In this document: one piece after another, positions 36,148-44,997 of the stretch
Numbering within the stretch: the stretch's first letter is position 1
Layout: each line of letters opens with the position of its first letter
From: Candidatus Zhuqueibacterota bacterium
GTDB taxonomy: Bacteria; Zhuqueibacterota; Zhuqueibacteria; Residuimicrobiales; Krinioviventaceae
NCBI GenBank assembly: GCA_016934825.1
Contig: JAFGSB010000009.1
Span: 1-58,818 of the forward strand
DNA length: 58,818 nucleotides
Direction of reading: 5' to 3'
Made by a program: the position numbers and the translations under genes
Notes under the pieces: generated by a model
What the model was told of the DNA's origin: nothing
What the model saw: only the letters and a program-made list of their open reading frames with translations
Database searches by the model: none

Positions 36148-37905
36148 ATGTTTAAAGTTTTAATTGATAAACGTATCAGGCATGTTCGATTTTTACTCTT
36201 TATGTTTACTTTGGGTTTGATTTCAAAAGTTTTTGGCGTCGACTTGAATCCTGATATCATAATGTACAACGGCAGGATACTGACTGTCGATGAATCTTTT
36301 TCCATTGCCGGGGCTGTCGCCATCAAAAATGACAGAATCCTTGCCGTTGGCTCGAATGCGGATATTATAACATTGGCCGGAAATTCAACGATCAAAATGG
36401 ATTTACATGGGAAAACGGTCATTCCCGGTCTGATTGACGCGCATCTTCATCCCGAAGACGCGTCGCTAAGCGAACTGGTTGAAGAAATACCGGATGTCCA
36501 TAACCGGAAAGAACTTTTGTCCTGGATCAAAACCCAGGCTGCTGTCAAGAAAAAAGACGAATGGATTATTCATCCGAAATTTTTCCCGACCCGGCTGCAG
36601 GAAATGACCTGGCCGCAATTGAAAGAACTGGATGCGGCGGCCCCGGATAACCCCGTCTTTTTAAACGGCAGTTATGGCGGTATGATCAATACCGCCGCCA
36701 TGCGGATCTCGGATATAACAGTGGAAACCAAACATCCCGGCATTTTTAAAAACCCTGATACAGGACAGCCGACGGGATTGATAAATGCTTCCGCTTTTTC
36801 GCTTTTAAAGATAAATAAATCCGCCCAATACACTTATGAACAACGGCTCGATGCTATGGAAAAAATGATCGCCCGCTATAATTCTGTCGGTATTACCGGA
36901 ATTTGTTCCGGGGCCGGTAATCCGGAAAACATGAGGATGTATTTTGATTTAAAAAAAAGCAAAAGACTCACCGCGCGAATCCTGCAGAATATCATATTGC
37001 CGCTTGATATCGATTCCTCCGCGGAAGAGATCGAAGAAAAACTGAAAAGTTTGGGTTATTGTACCGGATTTGGAGACGAATGGGTCAGGGTCGGTGCTTT
37101 AAAAGTATGGATTGACGGCGGGATCCTGACCGGCACCGCTTATCTCAGGGAACCGTGGGGTGAAAAGGGTAAAGAGATTTATGGCATCGACGATACATCT
37201 TATCGTGGTGTGTTATTGATCAGTAAAAAAGCGTTAATTACGATCGGGTCTGTCGCCAATAAACTGGGTTGGAAATTTACAGCCCACTGCACCGGCGGCG
37301 GCGGTGTTGATTTGATGCTTGACGCTTTTGAGGAGGTGAACAGAATCCGTCCTATAAGAGACAGGCGGTTTTCCATCATCCACGGCAATTTTTTTACGCC
37401 GGAATCCATCGAAAGAATGAAAAAACTTGGCGTTTACGCGGACATGCAGCCGGCCTGGTTCTATAAGGACGCGGACGCGATGAGTTATGTGCTTGGTGAA
37501 AAAAGAATCAGAACTTTTCATCCCTATAAATCTTTGTTTGACGCCGGTGTTATAATCAATTGCGGTTCTGACCACATGGTAAAATTTGATTCTTACGCCG
37601 CGATCAATCCGTATAATCCTTTTTTGGCCATGTGGTCAATCATTACACGAAAGACGGAGATGGGATCTGTAATTATTCCCGGCGAGGCGATAACCAGGGA
37701 GCGGGCGTTAAAAATGTACACCGTCAACAACGCAAGGGCTTCTTTCGAGGAGGACATTAAAGGTTCCATAGAAGCGGGCAAACTTGCCGACCTGGTTGTC
37801 CTTTCCGATGATTTTTTGCACTGCGAGGTGGATAAGATCAAAACAATTCAGGCGTTGCTGACTATGGTGGGTGGAAAAATCGTTTATAAATCGGGTTCAT
37901 TTTAG
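36148..37905 (+). CDS. YtcJ-type amidohydrolase-3, probably exported
   Basis: 585 aa. A hydrophobic stretch (about residues 13-28, LLFMFTLGLISKVFG) serves as a signal sequence or anchor. Amidohydrolase core: IPGLIDAHLHPED (about 93), LKVWIDGGILTG (about 317), TAHCTGGGGVD, FSIIHGNFF and NCGSDHMVKF (about 470). The HxH, Lys-like, two His and Asp ligands are all visible. It hydrolyses amide or related bonds; the substrate is unknown. Placed directly behind the PreA-PreT fusion, it recalls the reductase plus cyclic-amide-hydrolase pair of pyrimidine breakdown, but it is a different family and likely outside the cytoplasm, so this is only an analogy. Confidence 0.75.
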   Translation: MFKVLIDKRIRHVRFLLFMFTLGLISKVFGVDLNPDIIMYNGRILTVDESFSIAGAVAIKNDRILAVGSNADIITLAGNSTIKMDLHGKTVIPGLIDAHLHPEDASLSELVEEIPDVHNRKELLSWIKTQAAVKKKDEWIIHPKFFPTRLQEMTWPQLKELDAAAPDNPVFLNGSYGGMINTAAMRISDITVETKHPGIFKNPDTGQPTGLINASAFSLLKINKSAQYTYEQRLDAMEKMIARYNSVGITGICSGAGNPENMRMYFDLKKSKRLTARILQNIILPLDIDSSAEEIEEKLKSLGYCTGFGDEWVRVGALKVWIDGGILTGTAYLREPWGEKGKEIYGIDDTSYRGVLLISKKALITIGSVANKLGWKFTAHCTGGGGVDLMLDAFEEVNRIRPIRDRRFSIIHGNFFTPESIERMKKLGVYADMQPAWFYKDADAMSYVLGEKRIRTFHPYKSLFDAGVIINCGSDHMVKFDSYAAINPYNPFLAMWSIITRKTEMGSVIIPGEAITRERALKMYTVNNARASFEEDIKGSIEAGKLADLVVLSDDFLHCEVDKIKTIQALLTMVGGKIVYKSGSF

Positions 37906-37939
37906 GAAAAAATTAAAAGAAATTTCCAGGGATAAAAAA

Positions 37940-38992
37940 ATGGATAAATTAAAAGTTGGAATTGTCGGATCAAAATTTGCCGCGATGCTGCATGCGGAAT
38001 CATATAAAAGATGCCCGGATGTCGTGATAGCGTCCGTGGCCGCTGTTGATAACCTGAACGAATTCGCCGGGACTTATCAAATACCCAATCGTTACGACGA
38101 TTTCCGTGAGATGTTTGCCGGAGAAAAGTTGGATATTGTCAGTGTTTGCGTACCGAATTTTTTGCATAAGGATGTCGTCATCGCCGCCGCTGACGCCGGA
38201 ATAAAATCAATTATATGCGAAAAGCCTCTGGCCACATCTGTTGAAGACGGACTTGCCATGATAAAAATTTGCCGTGAGAAGCAGGTCAGGTTAATGTACG
38301 CCGAGGACTGGATATTCGCCCCGGCGCTGATCCGGGCCAAAGAGATAGTCAAAGAGGGCGGAATTGGCGATATTTTGTATGTGAAAGCAAAGGAAACCCA
38401 TAACGGGTCTCATTCCGTGTTTGCCCAGAAAAAGGAATATTGCGGCGGCGGGGCCATGATTCATTTGGGAATACATCCGATAGGATTTATGCCCTGGTTT
38501 TTAGAAAGCGATATCGTTCAGGTAATGGCTATGATAACAGAAGGCGCGGGCAATAATCTTGTGCATAAAGATTACACCGGCGAGGACTGGGCCGCGGCAT
38601 TGGTCAAATTTGAGCAAGGAGCGCGGGGGTTTGTGGAAGGTAATTATATTACCTGCGGAGGTATGGATGACAAAGTAGAGATATACGGGACCGAAGGTAA
38701 TATCCATGTAGACCTGACAATGGGTTCTCCTCTTACGGTGTACAGCCGTCCCGGTTACGGGTACGCCCTGGAAAAAACGGATTTTACTCACGGTTGGACA
38801 AAACCGGCCGTCGATGAGTTTATGTCACTGGGCTATATAAATGAAATAACTCATTTTGTAAATTGCACCCGTAACAACCTCGAACCGCAAAAAGGCACAA
38901 CCGGCGAAGACGGGCTCAAAGCTCTGTCCGTAACTTTTGCCGTTTATGAATCTGCTGAAAAAGGACAGGTTGTTAAAATATCAAAACAATAA
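37940..38992 (+). CDS. Gfo/Idh/MocA family oxidoreductase (cytosolic)
   Basis: 350 aa from the ATG at 37940, 34 nt after the previous stop; an upstream ATG in frame overlaps the amidohydrolase and was rejected. Rossmann GIVGSKFAAMLH, EKPLATSVEDG (about residue 95, the EKP motif), GGGAMIHLGIHPIGF (about 172). There is no signal peptide. It oxidises or reduces a sugar or inositol using NAD(P). The C-terminal end is an ordinary Gfo/Idh domain with IYGTEGNIHVDLT. Confidence 0.85.
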   Translation: MDKLKVGIVGSKFAAMLHAESYKRCPDVVIASVAAVDNLNEFAGTYQIPNRYDDFREMFAGEKLDIVSVCVPNFLHKDVVIAAADAGIKSIICEKPLATSVEDGLAMIKICREKQVRLMYAEDWIFAPALIRAKEIVKEGGIGDILYVKAKETHNGSHSVFAQKKEYCGGGAMIHLGIHPIGFMPWFLESDIVQVMAMITEGAGNNLVHKDYTGEDWAAALVKFEQGARGFVEGNYITCGGMDDKVEIYGTEGNIHVDLTMGSPLTVYSRPGYGYALEKTDFTHGWTKPAVDEFMSLGYINEITHFVNCTRNNLEPQKGTTGEDGLKALSVTFAVYESAEKGQVVKISKQ

Positions 38993-39028
38993 TCGGTGTT
39001 AAATTGTAATTTTAATACAGGCAGTATA

Positions 39029-41092
39029 ATGAAAATAAATTCATATCGTTCATTTTTAATAATTTTTGTTTGGTGTATTCTGGCTTCGTACAAAGTCGCC
39101 GTGGCCGGCAGCGGGACAGAGAACCTATCCGTATTGAATTTGAATCCTGACCGGCCCAAATCTGAAGAAATGATGCGGGGTCACCTGCGCCGTCTTGTTC
39201 ATGACGCGCTTGACCGTCGGCTTGATAATTATGAGGCTTTAAAAACCGAACAACAGATCCGGGCCTACCAAAAGGATATGCGACAGTTCTTTCTTCAACA
39301 GTTGGATTTACCTGAACGAACCCCGCTTAATGCTTCTATCGTGAGTCAAAAAGCATATAACGACTATCGTCTGGAAAAGATCATCTATGAAAGCCAGCCC
39401 GGATTTTATGTCGCGGCGCTGTTTTACCTGCCAATGAAAGAACCGCCATATCCCGGAGTTTTATTGCTCTGCGGTCATGACGAACTTGGAAAAGCCGCGT
39501 ACCAGGAAATAGCAATTTTACTGGTAAAAAACGGTATGGCCGTGCTTTGCCCTGATCCTATCGGCCAGGGTGAACGAAAACAGATTCTGAATGAAAATAA
39601 CCGGGGAGAATACCGTACAACGACAGAACATATGATTGAGGGAATTGCGCCTGTCCTGTTGGGTAAAAGTCTTGCTACCTATATGATCTGGGATGGTATA
39701 CGCGGGATTGATTATCTCGTTTCCCGACCGGAAATTGATCCGTCCCGTATCGGTTGTACGGGCATTTCCGGCGGCGGAAACCGAACCAGTTATCTTATGG
39801 CGCTGGATGACCGGATCTTATGTGCGGCTCCGGGATGTTTCATTACGACAACGCGCAGGAAAAACGAAAGTCCGGGACCGGGAGACGCGGAACAAAACAT
39901 ACACGGGCAAATTGCTTACGGCATGGATTTGCCGGACTATATGATTTTGCGGGCGCCGGTCCCAACGCTTGTCCTTTCGGCCACGCGGGACTTTGTGCCG
40001 ATAGAGGGAACATGGGAAGCATTCCGCCAGGCCAAACGTGTTTATACGCGCCTGGAATATGCGGAACGGGTTGATATCATCGAAACCGATGAGTTGCATG
40101 GTTTTTCCACGCAGCTTCGTGTCGGCGCCGTGCGATGGATGCGCCGATGGTTGTTAAAAGTTGACGACGCGATAACGGAAACCGAGTTACCCCTCGAGGC
40201 TCCCGAAGAACTTGAATGTACACCCGGCGGACAGGTGTTGTTATTGCCCGGCGCCAGAAGCGTTTTCGATTTGAACATAAATAAAGAAAAGCATCTAACT
40301 GATTTACGTAATGGAACCTTGTCGCAAATGAAACCTGAAGAAATACGAAAAAAAATACGTGATGTAACAGGCATCCGAAAACCGGAAGATCTGCCTAATG
40401 TAAAAATTGAGGAAAGCGGGATCATTCAGCGCAAGGGGTACAATATTAAGAAACTTGTCCTTAGCTGGGATACCGATATAACGTTACCCGCACTTTTATT
40501 CAGACCTGAAAAACCGGTTGGGGAACGGTATCTTTATTTACATGGTAAAGGGAAGCACGTTGACGCCGGTCCCGGCGGCCCGATTGAAAAACTGGTTCTG
40601 GCCGGGAATATTGTTATGGCCGTCGATTTGCGGGGGATCGGTGAAACCGGAACAACCCCCTGGCGGTACCAGGACGCCATAGAGTTCACCGGAAATGATG
40701 CGGCTGAATTTTTTATTGCTTATATGTTGGGTATATCATTTTTAGGTATGAGAGCTGAGGATATACTCGTTTCCGCCAGGTATCTTGCCGAACAGGTTAC
40801 AAGCACAAAACAGCGCGACGCGCATATAATCGCCATTGGCGAAGCCGGTCCCCCGGCGCTTCACATTATGGCGCTGGAACCGGGGCTCTTTGATACATTG
40901 ATCCTGCAAAGGTCACTCTTTTCATGGGAAAATGTCGTTCAAACACCCGTTACGAAGGGTATGTTGAACAACGTGGTACATGGAGCCTTGAAAGCATATG
41001 ATTTGCCGGACCTCATTTCTTTGATTGGTAAAGATCGGGTATTTATTAGAAAACCAATCAATGCAAAGGGAATGGATTATTTATCCCCCTAG
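39029..41092 (+). CDS. Exported tandem alpha/beta-hydrolase (acetyl-xylan-esterase-like)
   Basis: 687 aa from the ATG at 39029; a GTG at 38996 is an alternative. Signal peptide (about residues 1-25). First alpha/beta-hydrolase domain: LLLCGHDE (about 140), CTGISGGGNRTS (Ser nucleophile, about 245), DFVPIEGTWEAF (Asp) and DELHGFS (His). A second hydrolase-like domain (about 460-687; LYLHGKGKHVDAG, AVDLRGIGETG) has IGEAGPP where the nucleophile motif should be, so it probably lacks activity. Related secreted proteins remove acetyl or methyl esters from polysaccharides. Last gene of the plus-strand run starting at 29.9 kb. Confidence 0.75.
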   Translation: MKINSYRSFLIIFVWCILASYKVAVAGSGTENLSVLNLNPDRPKSEEMMRGHLRRLVHDALDRRLDNYEALKTEQQIRAYQKDMRQFFLQQLDLPERTPLNASIVSQKAYNDYRLEKIIYESQPGFYVAALFYLPMKEPPYPGVLLLCGHDELGKAAYQEIAILLVKNGMAVLCPDPIGQGERKQILNENNRGEYRTTTEHMIEGIAPVLLGKSLATYMIWDGIRGIDYLVSRPEIDPSRIGCTGISGGGNRTSYLMALDDRILCAAPGCFITTTRRKNESPGPGDAEQNIHGQIAYGMDLPDYMILRAPVPTLVLSATRDFVPIEGTWEAFRQAKRVYTRLEYAERVDIIETDELHGFSTQLRVGAVRWMRRWLLKVDDAITETELPLEAPEELECTPGGQVLLLPGARSVFDLNINKEKHLTDLRNGTLSQMKPEEIRKKIRDVTGIRKPEDLPNVKIEESGIIQRKGYNIKKLVLSWDTDITLPALLFRPEKPVGERYLYLHGKGKHVDAGPGGPIEKLVLAGNIVMAVDLRGIGETGTTPWRYQDAIEFTGNDAAEFFIAYMLGISFLGMRAEDILVSARYLAEQVTSTKQRDAHIIAIGEAGPPALHIMALEPGLFDTLILQRSLFSWENVVQTPVTKGMLNNVVHGALKAYDLPDLISLIGKDRVFIRKPINAKGMDYLSP

Positions 41093-41203
41093 AATAAGTG
41101 ATTAAAATTTAATAATGTACCCATAAAAAAGAGCGAATATACTGAATTTTACATTAATGGGTCTGATCAATTTATAGATAGTTAAATAAAAGTAAAAAAA
41201 GAC

Positions 41204-41232
41204 TTGACAAGTTCAGATGAATTTTGTAGTTT
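41204..41232 (+). promoter_or_regulatory. Promoter upstream of the lacI-like gene
   Basis: TTGACA (41204-41209), 17-nt spacer, TAGTTT (41227-41232), immediately followed by the operator at 41234-41249. The layout matches autorepression by a LacI-family protein bound at the transcription start. Confidence 0.55.
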
Positions 41233-41233
41233 G

Positions 41234-41249
41234 TTAACGTTCACGTGAA
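41234..41249. promoter_or_regulatory. LacI-family operator, site A
   Basis: TTAACGTTCACGTGAA: an imperfect palindrome with the common half-site ACGT. It shares 13 of 16 positions with site B at 42546-42561. It directly follows the -10 box of the lacI-like gene. Confidence 0.65.
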
Positions 41250-41372
41250 GCTTAACATATAAAATTTATTATTTATGAAATTAATGTTCATATTATTAAC
41301 TGATTGCAATATTATTTATGAATTCGTTATATTGTGATTCTAACATATTCTGACCGATCAGGGGATAGAATT

Positions 41373-42374
41373 GTGAATGTTACCATAAAAGATATTGCCA
41401 GAGAGGCCGGATGCTCGATTCAGACAGTTTCGCGGGCATTGAATAATAAGGTGGAAATTGATCCTGAAACCAAGAAACGAATTTTAGAGATAGCTAAAAA
41501 GTTAAATTATTCACCTAATATCCTGGCAAGCAGTCTCAGATTAAAAAAAACGAAAACCCTTGGTATCGTGATTCCCGATAATAGCGATCCGTTTTACGCC
41601 GAGATTTTGCAGGGAGCCAGTAAAAAAGCCAAGGAACATGGTTATCAAATAATTCTTTCTGTTTTATCTCAAAGAGGGTGTGATGTCGATGAAGAAATTG
41701 ATGCGTTACATACGTTAATTTCACAGCGTGTCGACGGTTTATTACTCCAGCCCGAGCAGGAAACCGGTATTTATCTTGATGCGTTAAGGGAATGTCCAAT
41801 TCCTTACGTTCTCTATAACCGATCCCCGGAAGGGCTGTTATGTAATTATGTCACTCATAATCACGAATATGGTTCTTTTATTGCCTGCAGTCATTTGTTC
41901 GAAAAAGGGAAAACGGAGATTTATTACTTACTTCGAAAACCCGAAACCTCCAGTACAAAAGCGAGAATTAAAGGCTGTGAAAATGCAATTAAAAAATACG
42001 GATTACCAAAGAGTTCTATCAAAATTATCGAATGCGACGACAGCGTTAATGATGCCTATCAGAAAACAAAAAGTCTCCTGGACCATTACGTTCCGCAAGC
42101 TTTTCATACGTGGGATGATATTATGGCAATCGGCGTCGCGAAAGCAATTATTGATAAGGGCTTACGGATTCCCCAGGATGTATCATTGGTTGGATATAAT
42201 GACATATTAATTGCCAGATATTTTAATCCACCTCTCACTACCGTCAGGCAACAATTGACTTTTATGGGAGAGACAGCGGTGGATATTTTGATCCAAAAAA
42301 TCTCTGATAAAAACAGCAAGCGTGTGGAACATGTAGAACTCACGCTTGAACTGATAAAAAGATCGACCACTTGA
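41373..42374 (+). CDS. LacI-family transcriptional regulator
   Basis: 333 aa from the GTG at 41373, which has AGGGGA about 8 nt upstream and makes the N-terminus start MNVTIKDIAREAG as in family members; an in-frame GTG at 41334 is weaker. Helix-turn-helix (about residues 4-50; GCSIQTVSRALN, hinge ILASSLRLKK), then a periplasmic-binding-like sensor domain (TLGIVIPDNSDPFYAEILQG, about 62; DDIMAIGVAKAI, DVSLVGYND). It should repress its own gene and the following operon through sites A and B until a sugar ligand appears. Confidence 0.9.
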   Translation: MNVTIKDIAREAGCSIQTVSRALNNKVEIDPETKKRILEIAKKLNYSPNILASSLRLKKTKTLGIVIPDNSDPFYAEILQGASKKAKEHGYQIILSVLSQRGCDVDEEIDALHTLISQRVDGLLLQPEQETGIYLDALRECPIPYVLYNRSPEGLLCNYVTHNHEYGSFIACSHLFEKGKTEIYYLLRKPETSSTKARIKGCENAIKKYGLPKSSIKIIECDDSVNDAYQKTKSLLDHYVPQAFHTWDDIMAIGVAKAIIDKGLRIPQDVSLVGYNDILIARYFNPPLTTVRQQLTFMGETAVDILIQKISDKNSKRVEHVELTLELIKRSTT

Positions 42375-42545
42375 TTATTTTTGGTTATTATAATAATGAG
42401 AGTCGTATAAACAACAGTAAATATTCTGTAACAGCAACCAAAAGCCTCGAATTTTCCAACTCACTATTTGCCCTGGTAATTGCTTAATATTCCGATAGTG
42501 TAGAAAACAGTAATTTGATAGAGGTGATAAATTAATATCATGATG

Positions 42546-42561
42546 GGAACGTTAACGTGAA
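42546..42561. promoter_or_regulatory. LacI-family operator, site B
   Basis: GGAACGTTAACGTGAA, 13 of 16 identical to site A. It lies 79 nt before the Gfo/Idh gene. TTGATA (42515-42520) precedes it and TATCAT (42536-42541) is a poor -10 with a 15-nt spacer. The same regulator probably controls the operon from 42640. Confidence 0.6.
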
Positions 42562-42639
42562 CGATAGCAGTTGTTTTTATTGTTTATATGTTCGTAATAA
42601 AACGGATTGGAAAATTATTGATAAATCGGAGGTCTTTCA

Positions 42640-44004
42640 ATGGGTACCTTTAGCGCCATTAACAGAAGAAGGTTTTTAAAGAAAAGTTTGACAGGCGGCC
42701 TGGGCATTGCCACCGTTTCGGGCGGATTATTATCAATACCAAAAACCATTTCCGCAAATGATAAAGTTGTTATCGGAGTAATGGGATTGGGTGAACGGGA
42801 TTGTTTTTTGATCGAAGAATTTTTAAAATTTCCGGAAGTGGAGATCGCTTATGTTTGTGATACTGATACACGCCGATATAAAGATGGAATTGAAGCAGCA
42901 AAGACACAGAAGAAAAAACCACAGGCTGTTCAGGATTTTCGAATTATGCTGGATGACAAGAATGTTGATGCGCTGATCATAGGGGCCGGTTCGCATTGGG
43001 GTCCCCTGGCGACAATTATGTCATGCCAGGCAGGAAAAGACGTGTATGTCGAAAAGCCATTTTCGCACGATATTTACGAGGGACGTAAGGCCGTAGAAGC
43101 CGCTCGGAAATATCAGCGTGTGGTACAAGTCGGCTCGCAAAACAGAAGCGGCGAATATATTAAAGACGCGATTGAAAATATTCGCTCCGGAATTCTGGGA
43201 GAGGTACATTTTGTACGGGTTCTGAATATGCTGAATGATAAACGGGGCGTTCCGGGCCCATATCCCGAGTGTCCGATTCCTCCGGAATTCGATTATGATA
43301 TGTGGTGCGGACCCGCGCCTAAAAGAGCCTATAATCCCAATAAAACTGCTCCGGGTGTGTGGAGAAATTTTTGGGATTATTCCGGCAGTGATTCCGAATC
43401 AATCCATCAGTTGGATATTGCGCGCTGGGTGATTGGAAAGGATTATCCTCGTTCCGTTTATTCGGTCGGCAGAGTCAGTTTTCCCGAACATGTTGCAGAT
43501 TTGCCGGATACCATGTCGACAATTTATGATTATGACGATTTGACATTATCTTTTGATCTGACATGGTGGACGCCGACAATGATCAAAACCCCATGGCCGA
43601 CCCGCAATTCGGATAATTTTCCTCATTGGCCCACGAATGGTACGAGGATAGAGATTTACGGCAGTAATGGAATAATGATGCTTGGTAGACATGGCGGCGG
43701 ATGGCAAATTTGGGGACCGAAAGGCGAACTGGTCTCTTCACAATACGGCAGAATGCCGGTCCCGGAACACATAAGGAATTTTCTTGATTGTATGAAAACA
43801 CGCAACAAACCAAATGCGGATGTTGAAACCGGTCATATTTCCCAGGCCATAGTTCATATGGCATATATATCATATCGACTTGGCAACAGGAACCTTGTCG
43901 TCGATGCGGCTTCGGAAACTTTTATCAATGATGATGAAGCCAATGGTTACCTGAAACGACCGGACAACGGTCGGGACCCCTGGAAAATTCCTGACAATGT
44001 ATAA
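42640..44004 (+). CDS. Tat-exported Gfo/Idh/MocA oxidoreductase
   Basis: 454 aa. Tat signal (INRRRFLKKS and a hydrophobic region ending at IPKTISA). Rossmann GVMGLGERD (about residue 46), EKPFSHDIYEG (about 140), then GSQNRSGEYIKDA and DMWCGPAPKRAYNP, common in the exported sugar-oxidoreductase branch. Here EKP is intact, unlike the gene at 4027. Such proteins probably oxidise or epimerise glycans in the periplasm with a bound nucleotide. First gene of the LacI-controlled operon, with GGAGG before the ATG. Confidence 0.85.
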   Translation: MGTFSAINRRRFLKKSLTGGLGIATVSGGLLSIPKTISANDKVVIGVMGLGERDCFLIEEFLKFPEVEIAYVCDTDTRRYKDGIEAAKTQKKKPQAVQDFRIMLDDKNVDALIIGAGSHWGPLATIMSCQAGKDVYVEKPFSHDIYEGRKAVEAARKYQRVVQVGSQNRSGEYIKDAIENIRSGILGEVHFVRVLNMLNDKRGVPGPYPECPIPPEFDYDMWCGPAPKRAYNPNKTAPGVWRNFWDYSGSDSESIHQLDIARWVIGKDYPRSVYSVGRVSFPEHVADLPDTMSTIYDYDDLTLSFDLTWWTPTMIKTPWPTRNSDNFPHWPTNGTRIEIYGSNGIMMLGRHGGGWQIWGPKGELVSSQYGRMPVPEHIRNFLDCMKTRNKPNADVETGHISQAIVHMAYISYRLGNRNLVVDAASETFINDDEANGYLKRPDNGRDPWKIPDNV

Positions 44005-44055
44005 AAAAGTTTTATGAACAAGATATAGTAAATAAATTTGAAAAGGAAACCTATA

Positions 44056-44931
44056 ATGAAAGTTGCTTGCGGATACACCATACCCATTACGAAATACGGA
44101 CTTCCACCCAGCCTGTCGAATCATCTCAAAGCCATGGAAGAGGTAAAAAGCAGCGGTTTTTCAGCCCTGGAAATGGAACTGGTTGCCGGAGAAAAAGATT
44201 ACCTGGAGAACTGGGGCAAAGTGATTCAAAAAAGTAAGGATTTGCATCTTGATGTGCCCAGCATAATGGCGGTCACCTATGATATGTTTTCGCTGGACGA
44301 ACGGAAACAGAAACAGTCAATTTCGCATTTTGCTGAAATTTGTGCTTTAACCCGGGATATTGGCGCAAAGATGGTCACAAATTGTTTTTATCTGCCGCCG
44401 GAACTGGTACCGGAAGAAAAAACCGAGCTTTATCATGGCGGTCCGCCTGTGAACATTTCCACGCCGAAAAATTTTTCCTGGTCTGCCCTCCGCGCGATTG
44501 TGTTGAATCAAATGATCGAAATGGCGAATTTGGCTAAACAAAATGAACTGGACTTTGCGCTTGAACTCAGAGCGGGCGATTTTCTTTCATCTGTAGACGG
44601 TATTATACAACTGATGGATGAAACGGGCGCCGACAATATCGGGGTTGTTTACGATTGTGCTCATATTCATGCCGTTAAGGAATACCTGGAACTGGCGATT
44701 CTCAAATTCGGAAAATTTATCAAGCTGGTCCACCTTTCGGACAATGATGGTACACAGGCTTATCATTATGTTCCCGGTCGGGGTAACATTGATTTTTCCG
44801 CGATCATAAAACGTCTGTTTGAAATTGGTTATAATGATTATTTGGTCGTGGATATAAGCGGCGTTGAAAATATCCTTGTTGAAGCGGTAAAAATGAAAAA
44901 TAATCTGGAAAACATGATTAACTCGCATTAA
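44056..44931 (+). CDS. Sugar-phosphate isomerase/epimerase-like TIM-barrel protein
   Basis: 291 aa from the ATG at 44056 (AAGGA upstream); a TTG at 44038 is in frame but has no site. AP-endonuclease-2/xylose-isomerase-like barrel: LEMELVAGEKDYL (about residue 38), ALELRAGD (about 175), VVYDCAHIHAVKEY (about 205) and VHLSDNDGT...PGRGNIDF (about 230). These supply the Glu, Asp and His metal ligands of a ketose epimerase or dehydratase. It is 51 nt after the Gfo/Idh gene. The substrate is presumably the keto-sugar made by its neighbour. Confidence 0.8.
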   Translation: MKVACGYTIPITKYGLPPSLSNHLKAMEEVKSSGFSALEMELVAGEKDYLENWGKVIQKSKDLHLDVPSIMAVTYDMFSLDERKQKQSISHFAEICALTRDIGAKMVTNCFYLPPELVPEEKTELYHGGPPVNISTPKNFSWSALRAIVLNQMIEMANLAKQNELDFALELRAGDFLSSVDGIIQLMDETGADNIGVVYDCAHIHAVKEYLELAILKFGKFIKLVHLSDNDGTQAYHYVPGRGNIDFSAIIKRLFEIGYNDYLVVDISGVENILVEAVKMKNNLENMINSH

Positions 44932-44997
44932 AACATGATATTTATTCTGAAAATTGAAAAACCGGAACCGGCCAATTACAAATAACAAGGACACTGA

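Noticed and set aside
36148-37905. Dihydropyrimidinase (hydantoinase) for the amidohydrolase beside the PreA-PreT fusion
   Set aside because: The motifs (DAHLHPED, GSDHM) and signal stretch are of the YtcJ/amidohydrolase-3 kind, not the hydantoinase kind.
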